DNA from: Streptomyces sp. NBC_00554
GTDB taxonomy: Bacteria > Actinomycetota > Actinomycetes > Streptomycetales > Streptomycetaceae
Length of the DNA: 64,000 nt
Direction: 5' to 3'
Assembly (NCBI RefSeq): GCF_041431135.1
Contig: NZ_CP107799.1
Location: 7,192,001-7,256,000 of the forward strand
Positions 13,858 to 23,800 of this stretch are shown in pieces. A model generated the notes under the pieces. That model saw nothing but the letters and a program-made list of their open reading frames with translations, was not told the origin of the DNA and did no database searches. A program made the position numbers and the translations under genes. Each line of letters begins with the position of its first letter. Positions within the stretch are counted from its first letter, which is position 1.

Positions 13858-16800
13858 TCAGGCTGGGTGGCGGGGGCCGCGGCCTGGGGGTGGTGCGAGG
13901 GTGGAGGTGTAGTTCTCGCCGTCCACCAAGGGGTTGTCGAGGGTGAGCCCGGCCTCGGCCATACGGTCGTACTCGGCGAGGATCAGTTCCTTGGTGCGGT
14001 ACGTGCCGTACTTGGCCTCGTCCTTGCGGCGGACGATGGGGAAGGTGTCGAGGATGTAGTCGACGTCTTCGCGGGAGATGCCGTAGAGATGGAAGAAGAG
14101 GGTGTCGAGTTCGGCTCGGATTACCCGACGGCGACCCTCGTCCCATCGGAAGGGGGCGTCGGTATCGCCGAGGTTCTGCGCGAACGCTGTCATGTCGTGC
14201 GAACTGTAGGACAGTTCTAGGATGCGCCGGCTGATGAAGGAGGTGTGGGACTCGATCATGCTGGGAGTCAGAAGTGGAAGCTGTTCGAGTTGGAAATAGT
14301 TGAGATTCGTTCCCCCAAGTTTTTGCCTCAACGTAAAATCGACAACCAAGGAAATTAGGTTTGCGTAGAGAATGCCTGGCGTGGTCTCTACTGCGGGCAT
14401 AATGATATTTCCTGAATCGCCAAGCCCTCCAGCAGGGAATGCGTAAGCGATAAGAGTGCGTTCATCTGTGGCTCGGCAAATCTTGCGAAAGCCAATGAAC
14501 CAATCCCTGTCCCATGCCTTGGTTGAGGAAATCTGGCTCACCTCAACCGAGGGTACCCAGTATCGGGGTAGCACAGAGTGATTGGCGCTCTGTTTCTCAT
14601 GTGGCGTCAGGTCGCGGGTGGTTCCGTCCTCGCAGTATGTCGCCCACCGGTGATCGTAGTGATGCAACATCTTCGCCTCGTAGAGCGGCAGCATCTCAGT
14701 TGCCTCCCTGCTGAAGACATTGCCCTTGAGCGACCAGCCCTCTTCTTCAAGCTCTTTGCGCGTTCTGAACAGATGCGAGTCTTCAGACATGTGGAACATG
14801 CGGCCGATCTCGGCGGCCCAGGGATTTCCAGCGGGCTCGCCATGCCTGATAAGAATCGGGACACGGCGGTAGATTTCTAGCGTGATTTCCGCGTCTCGAC
14901 GGGAACGGAAGACAGGGCAAGTTCCCGTGTTGGGATTGAGGAGAATGATCTCCTCGGGTGCGAGCGTGAAGACCTTCCCTGCGTCGTTCAGTTCGGCCGG
15001 GTCGCGGAGGAAGAATGCGAACAACGCTGCCGGTTCGCGCTGAGATCGACCGGCGAGGGTCAGGATGCTGAACTTCATACGGGAGTCCACGGCCGGGAAG
15101 AGACCGGCGCGGTTCTCAAAGTCGTACAATGCTGCGATCGAGCCGTTTTTCACCAAATCTTTGAAAAAATGCTGAGTGGTCGCATCGGTTGCAATTCCGG
15201 TGGGGACGATCATGCCCAGCCGACCCGGCGGGCCGAGTAGGCCGCGGTTGCCCTCTGAGAAGGCGGCATACGTGTTTACAGTCCCGAGGCCGGTGAGGGG
15301 ATACTTCCCGGAATCGCGAATGAAGTGAGCTTCACCGTCTCCTTGACGTTTAGTCGCCGCGAACTCCTCGGCCAGGTCGGGACGTGTCTCGGGCAAGGCT
15401 GCAATAAGTGTGCGTCGGGCGGCTGCGTTGGGGGCGGTCGCGATCTCTACGTCCCGCTGCGCGAAGAACTCCTGCTCCTTGAGCTTGATCCGCTCCCACG
15501 GGGGATTGCCGAGAATGCAGTCAAAGCCTCTCGCCCATCCAGTGTGCTCATCCACGCCCGCACCTGACTCCGGTACGGAGAACACCTCTGGAAACTCAAG
15601 GTGCCAGTGAAAGAATCGGTACTGGGCCCTCAGACGGATGATCTCATCGTGCGTGGATTGCGGAGCGGCGTCGGCTGTCGGGTCCTGGAGGGCACGGAAT
15701 ACCTCCTCAGTCACCGCGAGCGGGGCGTCTGGTGTCTTGCGCCACATGAACGCGGCGCACCACGCGTCGGCCGAATGGAGGGCATGGACATACTCCGAAG
15801 ACTGAGACCAGTTCCGGTAGTCGGCCTCCTGGCGGTTCACGTCGGCCAGCGTGTCGGGCGAGGCGCCCGTGATGCGAAGCAGACCCGTTGCGAAGGCAGC
15901 GTTGGTGATCTTGGCGTCGGTGTCCAGGTCGAACAGGCCGCGCTGACCCCCGCGCTCCAGTTTGTTCTGGCGTTCCAGCGCTTTGGCGAACCTCTTTTCG
16001 TCGCCTTCGACCGGCTTGAACGCGGCGTCAGGGATGCCGCCACGTAGCAGTGTCGGCGTCGCACCAATCAACGCGTTCCCATGCTTCACGTGCGCGTCCA
16101 GGAAGCCCAGCGGCTTCCCCGGTTCCAGCGCCTCCAACCACAGTGACACCTTGGCCAGTTCTACGGCCATCGGGTTGAGGTCGACGCCGTAGATGCACCA
16201 GGCGACGACCTCGTGAAGGGCATGGCGGACCGCATCTAGTGTGGGCTCCGGGTTGCGTTCCCGTACCGCCGCCACCTGCTTGGCGATGCGCCTCGCCGAC
16301 GCCACCAGGAAGTGCCCCGAGCCGCATGCCGGGTCGCACACCGTCAGGGACAGCAGCTCGTTCACGATCGCGTCCGCCGGGTCGGTCGCCCCCGACTTCG
16401 ATGCCGCTTTCTCGCCCCGCTTCACCGCGTCCCTTATCACCGGGTCCAGAGTCGAGTCCAGCAAGCACTCGATGAGTGAGGACGGGGTGTAGTAACTCCC
16501 CGTCGTCTTACGGGTGTTACCTGCCACCTCGACCAGCGTGAACGTACGGTCGGCGGTGCTGTGCTTGGGCTCCAGCTCCAGCAGGGACTCGTACACGGAG
16601 CCCAGCTCCTCCGCGTCCAGGTGCCGGTAGTCCACCGCGCGCCAACGCCCCGAGCTGCCGTCCCGCACCTGCGACAAGTGCCGTACGGCCGTCAACAAAG
16701 CCTCGTTGGACAGCTTCAGCCCGCGCAGTGGGGCGTCCGCGTCCGTGTCGTTGAACAGACCGCCGAGGCCGGGCAGGCCCAGCTCGGGGCGGCCCTTCTC

Positions 16801-17883
16801 GTCGCCGAGGGCGTCGAGGACGATGCGCAGGGCCTCGTACAGATCACCGTGGGCCGTACCCCGCCGCTTCCTTGCGTGTGCGCGCAGTCGGGCCGACGAG
16901 AAGTACGCCTCGTACCGTTCGCGTGCCTGCGGGTCCGCCTTCGGCGACAGCAGCGCGTCGCGGTCCTCGGCCACGAAGACGAACAGCAGCCGGTAGACGA
17001 GCCGCAGCAGTGCGGCCTGGAGGGCCTTCGGGCGGACGTCCTTGCGCAGGGCCGTGTTCTCCGGGTGACGCAGGAAGCCCGTACCCAGCGCGGTGATCGC
17101 ATCCTGGACGCCCTTGCGGAGCTGGTCCAGGGCACGGGTGCCGGAGGCGATGGCCTCCGTGCGCCACTTCTCCAGTCGGCACGCGGACGGCGGCGCGTCC
17201 TCCGCCACCTCGAACCGCGACACATGCAGCACCCGGTACAGCAGCACGAACTCACTGAACAGTTCGCCGTCGAAGATCGCTTCGAGGTCGAACTCGACGT
17301 ACGAGGCCGTGGCCAGTGCGCTGGAATCGCGGAGCAGTCGCACCTGACGGCCGTTGGTGAGGACGCCCCACAGGTGGGCCTCCGTGCGGTTCAGGCACTC
17401 CTGGAGCATCGACTGCGGCGGGACCGAACCGGCGCCACCGGGGCGCTTGTCGAGGTCGGCGTTCCAGGCTGTCTGGTGGATGAGGGCGTGCCGCCAGCGG
17501 TGGGAGACCGGGAACTTCTTCTCCGCGTCCGAGTCGGCGGTGATGCCCGCCGGGCCGATGTGCGTCAGCGGGCCGAAGCCCAACTCCCGCCAAAGCGGTG
17601 CCAGCCAGTCACTGCCGGCGCGGCCTGTCGGGTCGGCCGCCGGGAGGCCCGTCTCCCGGTCCTCGGGGAGGTGCTTGCGCAGGTCGCGCCAGAGCGGTTT
17701 CAGGTACTCCCAGCTGCGCTCGGCCTCGTCGCGTACCGAGCGGGAGGACGGCAGGCCGTAGTCGGCCGGCTTCGAGCCGGGGACGTCCTTGCCCTCGGAG
17801 ATCCGTACCAGCATGTCGGCAGGCAGCAGCCCCCCGACCGTGTGGACGGCGGTGAACACCTGGTTGCGGGTGACAGCGGACAT
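13858..17883 (-). CDS. drmMI: DrmMI-like N6-adenine DNA methyltransferase
   Basis: 1,341 aa. A long N-terminal helical region (1-450) is followed by an Eco57I/PglX-type methyltransferase core. Motif X-like TGSYYTPSSLIECLL, motif I CDPACGSGHFLVAS near 515 and motif IV GNPPWERIK near 793 are all visible. A target-recognition region occupies about 830-1225. In DISARM this enzyme marks host DNA. Its ATG overlaps the last base of the drmD stop (TGATG). The recognition region (roughly 14,210-15,380) is visibly more AT-rich than the rest, consistent with an exchanged specificity domain. BREX PglX is the main alternative family, but no pglZ or brxC partner is present. Confidence 0.85.
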   Translation of the reverse strand: MSAVTRNQVFTAVHTVGGLLPADMLVRISEGKDVPGSKPADYGLPSSRSVRDEAERSWEYLKPLWRDLRKHLPEDRETGLPAADPTGRAGSDWLAPLWRELGFGPLTHIGPAGITADSDAEKKFPVSHRWRHALIHQTAWNADLDKRPGGAGSVPPQSMLQECLNRTEAHLWGVLTNGRQVRLLRDSSALATASYVEFDLEAIFDGELFSEFVLLYRVLHVSRFEVAEDAPPSACRLEKWRTEAIASGTRALDQLRKGVQDAITALGTGFLRHPENTALRKDVRPKALQAALLRLVYRLLFVFVAEDRDALLSPKADPQARERYEAYFSSARLRAHARKRRGTAHGDLYEALRIVLDALGDEKGRPELGLPGLGGLFNDTDADAPLRGLKLSNEALLTAVRHLSQVRDGSSGRWRAVDYRHLDAEELGSVYESLLELEPKHSTADRTFTLVEVAGNTRKTTGSYYTPSSLIECLLDSTLDPVIRDAVKRGEKAASKSGATDPADAIVNELLSLTVCDPACGSGHFLVASARRIAKQVAAVRERNPEPTLDAVRHALHEVVAWCIYGVDLNPMAVELAKVSLWLEALEPGKPLGFLDAHVKHGNALIGATPTLLRGGIPDAAFKPVEGDEKRFAKALERQNKLERGGQRGLFDLDTDAKITNAAFATGLLRITGASPDTLADVNRQEADYRNWSQSSEYVHALHSADAWCAAFMWRKTPDAPLAVTEEVFRALQDPTADAAPQSTHDEIIRLRAQYRFFHWHLEFPEVFSVPESGAGVDEHTGWARGFDCILGNPPWERIKLKEQEFFAQRDVEIATAPNAAARRTLIAALPETRPDLAEEFAATKRQGDGEAHFIRDSGKYPLTGLGTVNTYAAFSEGNRGLLGPPGRLGMIVPTGIATDATTQHFFKDLVKNGSIAALYDFENRAGLFPAVDSRMKFSILTLAGRSQREPAALFAFFLRDPAELNDAGKVFTLAPEEIILLNPNTGTCPVFRSRRDAEITLEIYRRVPILIRHGEPAGNPWAAEIGRMFHMSEDSHLFRTRKELEEEGWSLKGNVFSREATEMLPLYEAKMLHHYDHRWATYCEDGTTRDLTPHEKQSANHSVLPRYWVPSVEVSQISSTKAWDRDWFIGFRKICRATDERTLIAYAFPAGGLGDSGNIIMPAVETTPGILYANLISLVVDFTLRQKLGGTNLNYFQLEQLPLLTPSMIESHTSFISRRILELSYSSHDMTAFAQNLGDTDAPFRWDEGRRRVIRAELDTLFFHLYGISREDVDYILDTFPIVRRKDEAKYGTYRTKELILAEYDRMAEAGLTLDNPLVDGENYTSTLAPPPGRGPRHPA

Positions 17884-20831
17884 CAGGCGGACACCTCAGG
17901 AGCAGTCGCAGGAACAACGGGCAGGTACACGTACGCGCCGAGGATGTCGGCAGGCTTCTGCACGGTGACGGACAGTCCGCGGACGATCTCGCCGGACGCC
18001 TGGCGCACCCGGCGGTGCGAGGCATCCAGCTCCGCGGCCAGCTCCTCGCCGTACGTCTCCAAGTGGCTGTACACATCCGGGAGTTGGGTGAGCAGCCGCG
18101 TCATCGTGCGCTCTGCGTAGTGCCGGTCCGTACTCTCCGACGCTGTCGCGTCGAGCAACGCCCGCGCCCGCTCCGGCCGCAGCCACTCCGCCTTCCTCGC
18201 CGAGCCCTCGAAGGCGATCAGCCGGGCGTCTTCCGCGACCAGCTGCTTCTCGCCGCTGCGGGAGGGCAGCGTGAGGTGGAAGCGGTAGCGGACCAGGAGG
18301 AGGGTGGTGAGGGTGCCGACCGCGTCCGTGGTGACCACGCCGCAGCGGCGGGCAGGGCGGGCGCCGTCGGCCTGGGTGTCCAGGGCGGCGTTGAGGACGT
18401 GGGACGCGAGGGCGCCCACGACCGGGTCCGTCCGCACCAGGGCCGCCTCGCCGCGTGCCACCGCCGGGTCCGCACGGAACGGGATCGGGCGGTCCTTCTC
18501 GATGACCTCCGCGCCGACCGTCGGCGCCAGCGCGTCCCGCAGGCCGATGGGCGTGCCGCCGAACTGGGCCGTGAAGTCCTCGCCGTCGCCGCGGAGTACG
18601 GCACCGAGGGCGCCCAGGGACTCCCGTACGAACGTGTCGATCTCGCCCGCGCCGCCCAGCGCCTCCCGGACCGCCGCGACCTCGCGAGCCACCTCCTGCG
18701 GACGCACGGAGCGCTGCGCGAACCGCGAACGGGACGCCTTCTCACGCTCGGCCGCCGAGTTCCAGTCGCTGTCCAGCTTCGCCGTGCTCACCTTGAACGC
18801 GTCCGCGCTGAACAGCGCGTCCTGGTCCTCGCGGCCGCGCATCAGCAGCCACTCAACGATCGCGTCCGTGACGCCCGTCGACAACTCGTCGGGTACGGAG
18901 ACGGAGATGCCGAGGTCCTTCTTGATCTGGCGGTGCTTCTTGATGAGGACTTCGAGGACCTTGCCGTCGATGCCGTTGTCGTCGCCGTACAGGGTGATGA
19001 CACGGACCTGGTCCTTGCGCTGGCCGTAGCGGTCGACGCGGCCCTCGCGCTGGTCGTGGCGGGTCGGGTTCCAGGCCAGGTCGTAGTGGACGACGGCGTC
19101 GAAGTGGTGCTGGAGGTTGACGCCCTCGGAGAGGCAGTCCGTGGCGATGAGGACGCGGCGGGCGGCGGCGTCCGGGCCGGCCTCATCGGCGAGCTTCTCG
19201 ATGCGCTCGATGCGCTGCTGCGGGGAGAGCGTGCCGGTGACCGCCTTCACGACGGTCTTGGCGCCGAGCGGGCCGCGCCTGCCGGACTCCTTGTCGTTCT
19301 CCAGCTGGGCGGCGAGGTACTCGGCCGTCGGGATGTAGCGGCAGAACACGATCGGGTTGTGGCCGTCCGCGAGCAGCGCCTTGAGGTGCTTGATCAGCGC
19401 CTTGAGCTTCAGGTCCTTGGCCGGGCCTTCCAACTCCTTGGCGATGTCCGCGAGTTCGGCGAGGTAGGAGCGTGGATCCTCGGTCGTCTCCGCGCCCGGT
19501 GCGACGTCCATGCCCTCCATCGCGTCGCTGTCGGCCGCGTCGCTGTTGAGGGGGGCGCCCAGCTTGTCGGCCTCCTCGGCCGACGCGGCGATCGCCGCCG
19601 CCGAGCGGGTCCGCAGCGTCTGCGCTGCGGCGCGCGGCGACGACACCAGGGAGCGGAGCAGAGCGATCGCCGACCACCAGGCGATGCGCGCTTCCCGCTT
19701 GCCCTGGCTGCCCGCCTGCTCGACGCGCTCACTCGCGTATGCGATCGCGTCGTCGAGCAGGGCCCGGTACTCCGGCGACAGCTTGTACGTCTCGTCCTTG
19801 AAGTAGCGGTCGGAGGGGAATGCCGTCCGCTCCGCGAGGGAGTCGTCGGTGAGACCGTCCTCTTTGGTGAGGTACTGGCGTACGTCCGCCCGCTTGCGTG
19901 CCACGAAGTGCTGCGCGAGGAGTTTCCTGCCCGCCTCCGAGTCAAGGCTCACGTGGGCCAGTTCGGGCTTGACCAGGCCCAGGAGATTGCGGAACGCGGA
20001 CTCCTTGCCGCTGTGCGGGGTCGCCGTCACGAGCAGCAGGTGCCGGTTCTCGTCCGCGGAGACGCGGCGCAGCAGCTCGTAGCGGAGCTGGTTCTGCGAA
20101 GCCGTGGAAGTGTCGTCGGCGACCACGCAGGTGTGGGCCTCGTCGACGATCACCAGGTCGGGGCAGTGGCGAACGAAGTCGTCGCGGTGGCGCGGGGACT
20201 TGATGAAGTCCGTCGAGACGATGACGTGCGGGTACTTGTCGAAGAGGGACTGGCCCAGGTCCAGGCCCCGTTCGAGGCGCGAGACCGTCGAGGAGAGGAC
20301 CAGCTCCGCGTCCATGCCGAACTTCGTGCGCAGCTCCTGCTGCCACTGCTCGGCCAGCGCGGGGGAGCAGAGCACGGCGAGGCCCGTCGCCTCGCCCTGC
20401 GCGAGGAGTTCGCTCGCTACCAGGCCCGCCTCGATCGTCTTGCCGATGCCGACATCGTCGGAGATCAGCATCCGGACCGTCTTCTGGCGCAGCGCCATGA
20501 GGAGCGGCACGAGCTGGTACGCGCGCGGCTCCACCGCGATGCCGGCCAGCGAGCGGAACGGTCCCGCGCCGGAGCGGAAGCCGACGCGCAGCGCCGTACG
20601 CAGCAGGCCCGCCGCCCGCTGGTCGCCGAGGTCGCTCGGCTCCGGCGGCGCGAACTTCGCCTCGTCCACCGTCTCGAATGCCGGGAACACGGCGGCGATG
20701 TCGTCGTCCGAGCCGCCCAGCGGACGCAGGACGAGCAGATCGGGCTTGCTCTCGGGGAGCACCACCCATTCCCGGCCGCGGGCCTTCACCAGGGAACCGG
20801 CGGAGTACGTGAGTGCCATGTGAGTCTTCAA
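17883..20831 (-). CDS. drmD: DrmD-like SNF2-family helicase
   Basis: 982 aa from the TTG at 20831, or 978 from the ATG at 20819. It has SF2/SNF2 motifs: motif I DDVGIGKTIEAG near 125, motif II VIVDEAHTC near 228, and a helicase C domain with DCLSEGVNL and REGRVDRYGQRKD near 570-605. This matches the class 1 DISARM DrmD helicase that accompanies DrmMI. It lies 36 nt after the kinase-helicase gene and directly before the methyltransferase, forming one leftward transcript. Confidence 0.85.
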   Translation of the reverse strand: MKTHMALTYSAGSLVKARGREWVVLPESKPDLLVLRPLGGSDDDIAAVFPAFETVDEAKFAPPEPSDLGDQRAAGLLRTALRVGFRSGAGPFRSLAGIAVEPRAYQLVPLLMALRQKTVRMLISDDVGIGKTIEAGLVASELLAQGEATGLAVLCSPALAEQWQQELRTKFGMDAELVLSSTVSRLERGLDLGQSLFDKYPHVIVSTDFIKSPRHRDDFVRHCPDLVIVDEAHTCVVADDTSTASQNQLRYELLRRVSADENRHLLLVTATPHSGKESAFRNLLGLVKPELAHVSLDSEAGRKLLAQHFVARKRADVRQYLTKEDGLTDDSLAERTAFPSDRYFKDETYKLSPEYRALLDDAIAYASERVEQAGSQGKREARIAWWSAIALLRSLVSSPRAAAQTLRTRSAAAIAASAEEADKLGAPLNSDAADSDAMEGMDVAPGAETTEDPRSYLAELADIAKELEGPAKDLKLKALIKHLKALLADGHNPIVFCRYIPTAEYLAAQLENDKESGRRGPLGAKTVVKAVTGTLSPQQRIERIEKLADEAGPDAAARRVLIATDCLSEGVNLQHHFDAVVHYDLAWNPTRHDQREGRVDRYGQRKDQVRVITLYGDDNGIDGKVLEVLIKKHRQIKKDLGISVSVPDELSTGVTDAIVEWLLMRGREDQDALFSADAFKVSTAKLDSDWNSAAEREKASRSRFAQRSVRPQEVAREVAAVREALGGAGEIDTFVRESLGALGAVLRGDGEDFTAQFGGTPIGLRDALAPTVGAEVIEKDRPIPFRADPAVARGEAALVRTDPVVGALASHVLNAALDTQADGARPARRCGVVTTDAVGTLTTLLLVRYRFHLTLPSRSGEKQLVAEDARLIAFEGSARKAEWLRPERARALLDATASESTDRHYAERTMTRLLTQLPDVYSHLETYGEELAAELDASHRRVRQASGEIVRGLSVTVQKPADILGAYVYLPVVPATAPEVSA

Positions 20832-20867
20832 GTCCTCGTGTTGGGTCCGACCGGATGGGGCGGGCGG

Positions 20868-23800
20868 TCAGTTGGCGGCCGGAGAGCCGAAGTAGCGGGA
20901 ATTGGCGGCGGCGACGGCGTCCCAGTCGGCGTCGTGCGCGAAGCGGATGACGTCCCAGCGAGCATTGAACAAGCGGTCCTCGGCATCCTCGTCCCGGGAG
21001 CTGTCCTGCGCCTTGTCCGGGGAGTCCACGAAGACGGCCACGTTCACGCCGGGCAGGCGGTACACGTAGTCGGGGGTCGCCATCGCCTCGGTGAGGAACG
21101 AGCCCGGTTCATCCGGCAGCCGCAGGCCGCGCGCCTTTGCCCAGCCCAGGAAGTCGCCCTGAGCGGCCAGTTCGGCCGCCGATGTCTCGGCTACCGATGC
21201 CTCGACCGGTGTCGGCTCGGCGGGAGAGGAGGGGGAGGACTGGTCGAGCAGTCGCCGGTACTGCTCAGAACGCGACTCGCCGCGCGACTCCCGCCGGGCC
21301 GTCGCCGTCGCGAACCGCACCAGCAGGTCCCGCACCGAGTGGCGGTTGATGAGGGCGTGGTTGAGCTGGTTGCCGTACGTCAGCAGGCACTCGTAGCAGC
21401 CGAGCGCGCACGGCCGGTCCGGGTGCGGGCCGCCCTGGTCGGTGCCGTCCGCGTCGAAGTGGCAGATGTCCAGGGCGCGTACGGCAGCCTTCGCCAGGGC
21501 GTCGTCCTCCGCCTGGAGGCGGCGCAGCACACCCGCGCCGCCCTCGGCGGCCTCCGTGAACAGGATGCGGTTGCGGGGGCCGTCGTCCGGCGGCAGCAGC
21601 TCGCTGGACAGCTCGGCGTCCTCCAGCTCGAACGCGGCCTCGATGCCCCGTTCCAGGGCGTACATCAGGGAGAGCGCGACCGGCTCCGGCAGCGGCTCGT
21701 CGAGGGTGACGACGAGGATGTTGCGGCGGTCCTCCACGTACGGGATGACCCGCTTCTTGCGGCGCCGCTCGTTGCCGTCCGCGTCGACCACGGGCAGTTC
21801 GCTGGAGTCGCCGGACGCATCGGACGCGTCCTTGTCGTTCATCCAGCGGCCGTCCGCGAGATCCAGCCAGTACCCGGCCGGCTCGTCGTTCTTGGCGCGA
21901 ACCCGGCCGATGTTGGTGATGCGGACGGTCGCCGAGTCGCCGTACGCCACGTCGGCGAGCGGCGCGCCCGAGGCGTCGGAGACCGACGCGTTCAGACGGC
22001 CCGAGCGGGTGCCGTGGTCCTGGAAGCGGTACGACGTCTCCAGCTTGTAGCCGGCGCGGCGCCGCTCCTCCTCGTCGGACGAGATCCGCTCACGGCGGGT
22101 GGTGTACACGGTGTGCAGGTGGAGCAGGCCGTATGTCGCCGAGCCCAGCGGTTCGTGGCACATGGCGCAGCGGTCCTCGAGCTGCTCCGGGTCGTGGTGG
22201 TAGCCGCACTGGGCGCAGCGGCGGGCTTCGCTGGTCGCCAGTTCGCCCGAGGAGTCCGGCGGTAGCTGGATGCGGGTCACCTGGTAGCGGGCGCCCTCGT
22301 GGTAGATCAGCGCGCCGGGGCCGAACTCGCGGATCGCGAGGAAGCGCGGCCGCTGGAGGTAGTCGCCGTCCCCGCGGCGGCGGCCGATGGTCGGGATGTA
22401 CGCGGCGAGCGGGAGGCGCGGGAAGCTGTAGCCGGGCAGGAAGCCCTCGGACGCCAGATAGCGGTACGGGTTGAAGTCGGAGAGGACCGATTTGCTGTCG
22501 GCGCTCTCGTTCATCAGCAGGTTCAGCTGTGTCTCGGCCTCACGGCGGCGGGCGTTGGCACGGATGCGGTCGCCCTCGGTGAGGCTGTAGTCGAGGCGGC
22601 GCCTGTTCTGGATGTACTGGTCGTCGAGCGCGGAGCGGAACAGCTGCCGCCAGCGGTCGAAGGCCCGGTCGAAGCGGGTCGCCACCGTCCGTACACGGTC
22701 CTGGATCCAGTCGTCGTGCCACCACGTGGTGTCGGCGAAATCGGGCAGGAGCGGGCCCAGGACGCGCAGGGCCGCGTCGACGGTGCGGCGCCGGGCGCTC
22801 TCGTCGAGGGAGGCCGCGAGGATGTCCGGCAGCAGCTCCAGCGCGGGGTTCGGGCGGTCACCCGTGTCCGGGTACGACACGTCGAGCACCTCGGGGACGG
22901 CACGGCCCAGCTTCAGGCCGGCCTCCGCGATCCAGATGCCCTGGAGGTGGGAGAGCACCAGGTCCTCGTTGGCGAGGTCCAGACGCGGCGGGGCGACAGC
23001 GCCCGCGACCATGCGCTCCGAGCGGCGGAAGTAGTACTGGTCGTGGCTGTTTCCCGTCGCGCAGTACGTGGTGACGAGGGCGGGCTGGCCGCTGCGGCCC
23101 GCGCGGCCCGAGCGCTGCGCATAGTTCGCGGGTGTGGGCGGTACGTTGCGCATCATCACCGCGTTGAGCTGGGAGATGTCGACGCCCAGCTCCATCGTCG
23201 GGGAGCAGTACAGCAGTTTCAACTCCGCCTTGCGGAAGGCCTCTTCGCGCTGCTCCCGCTCCTGGGGCGAGACCTGCGCGGTGTGCTCGCGCGCGAACAA
23301 GCCGGACAGGGTGCCTGCCGTGTCCTTGTACAGGTCGCGGAAGAAGGTGTTGACGCGCGGGCCGTCGCCGCTCTGGTAGGTGCGGGTCAAGGGGTCGTGC
23401 GTGCCCCGCTCGCCCCGGCCCGCACGCCACACGAGGGACTGGGCGGCCACACGGTAGCCGGTCGAGGTCGGGGCGGAGGACCTGCGGTAGCGGCCCGCGC
23501 GCTGCGGGGCCTCCGTCACCTCCTTCACCAGACCGGCCTTGGCCAGAACCTTCAGCAACTCCTCGATGACCATCTGGAGATCGGCCGGATCGAGCGTCTT
23601 GAACGACGTGTCCGCACGGCGCAGGTACTTGCCGAACTTGCCGCGCGCCGACAGGAACAGAGCCGAGCGGTCCATGCCCGGGCGGGACGGGTGCGGATAG
23701 GCCGTGCCGACCTTCGGCTTGTCGGCGGCGGACAGCACCCACGGGTCGATCAGCCGCTCCTCGCTCGCCCGCTGGAGCGAGTCGAAGTCGTCACGGAAGT

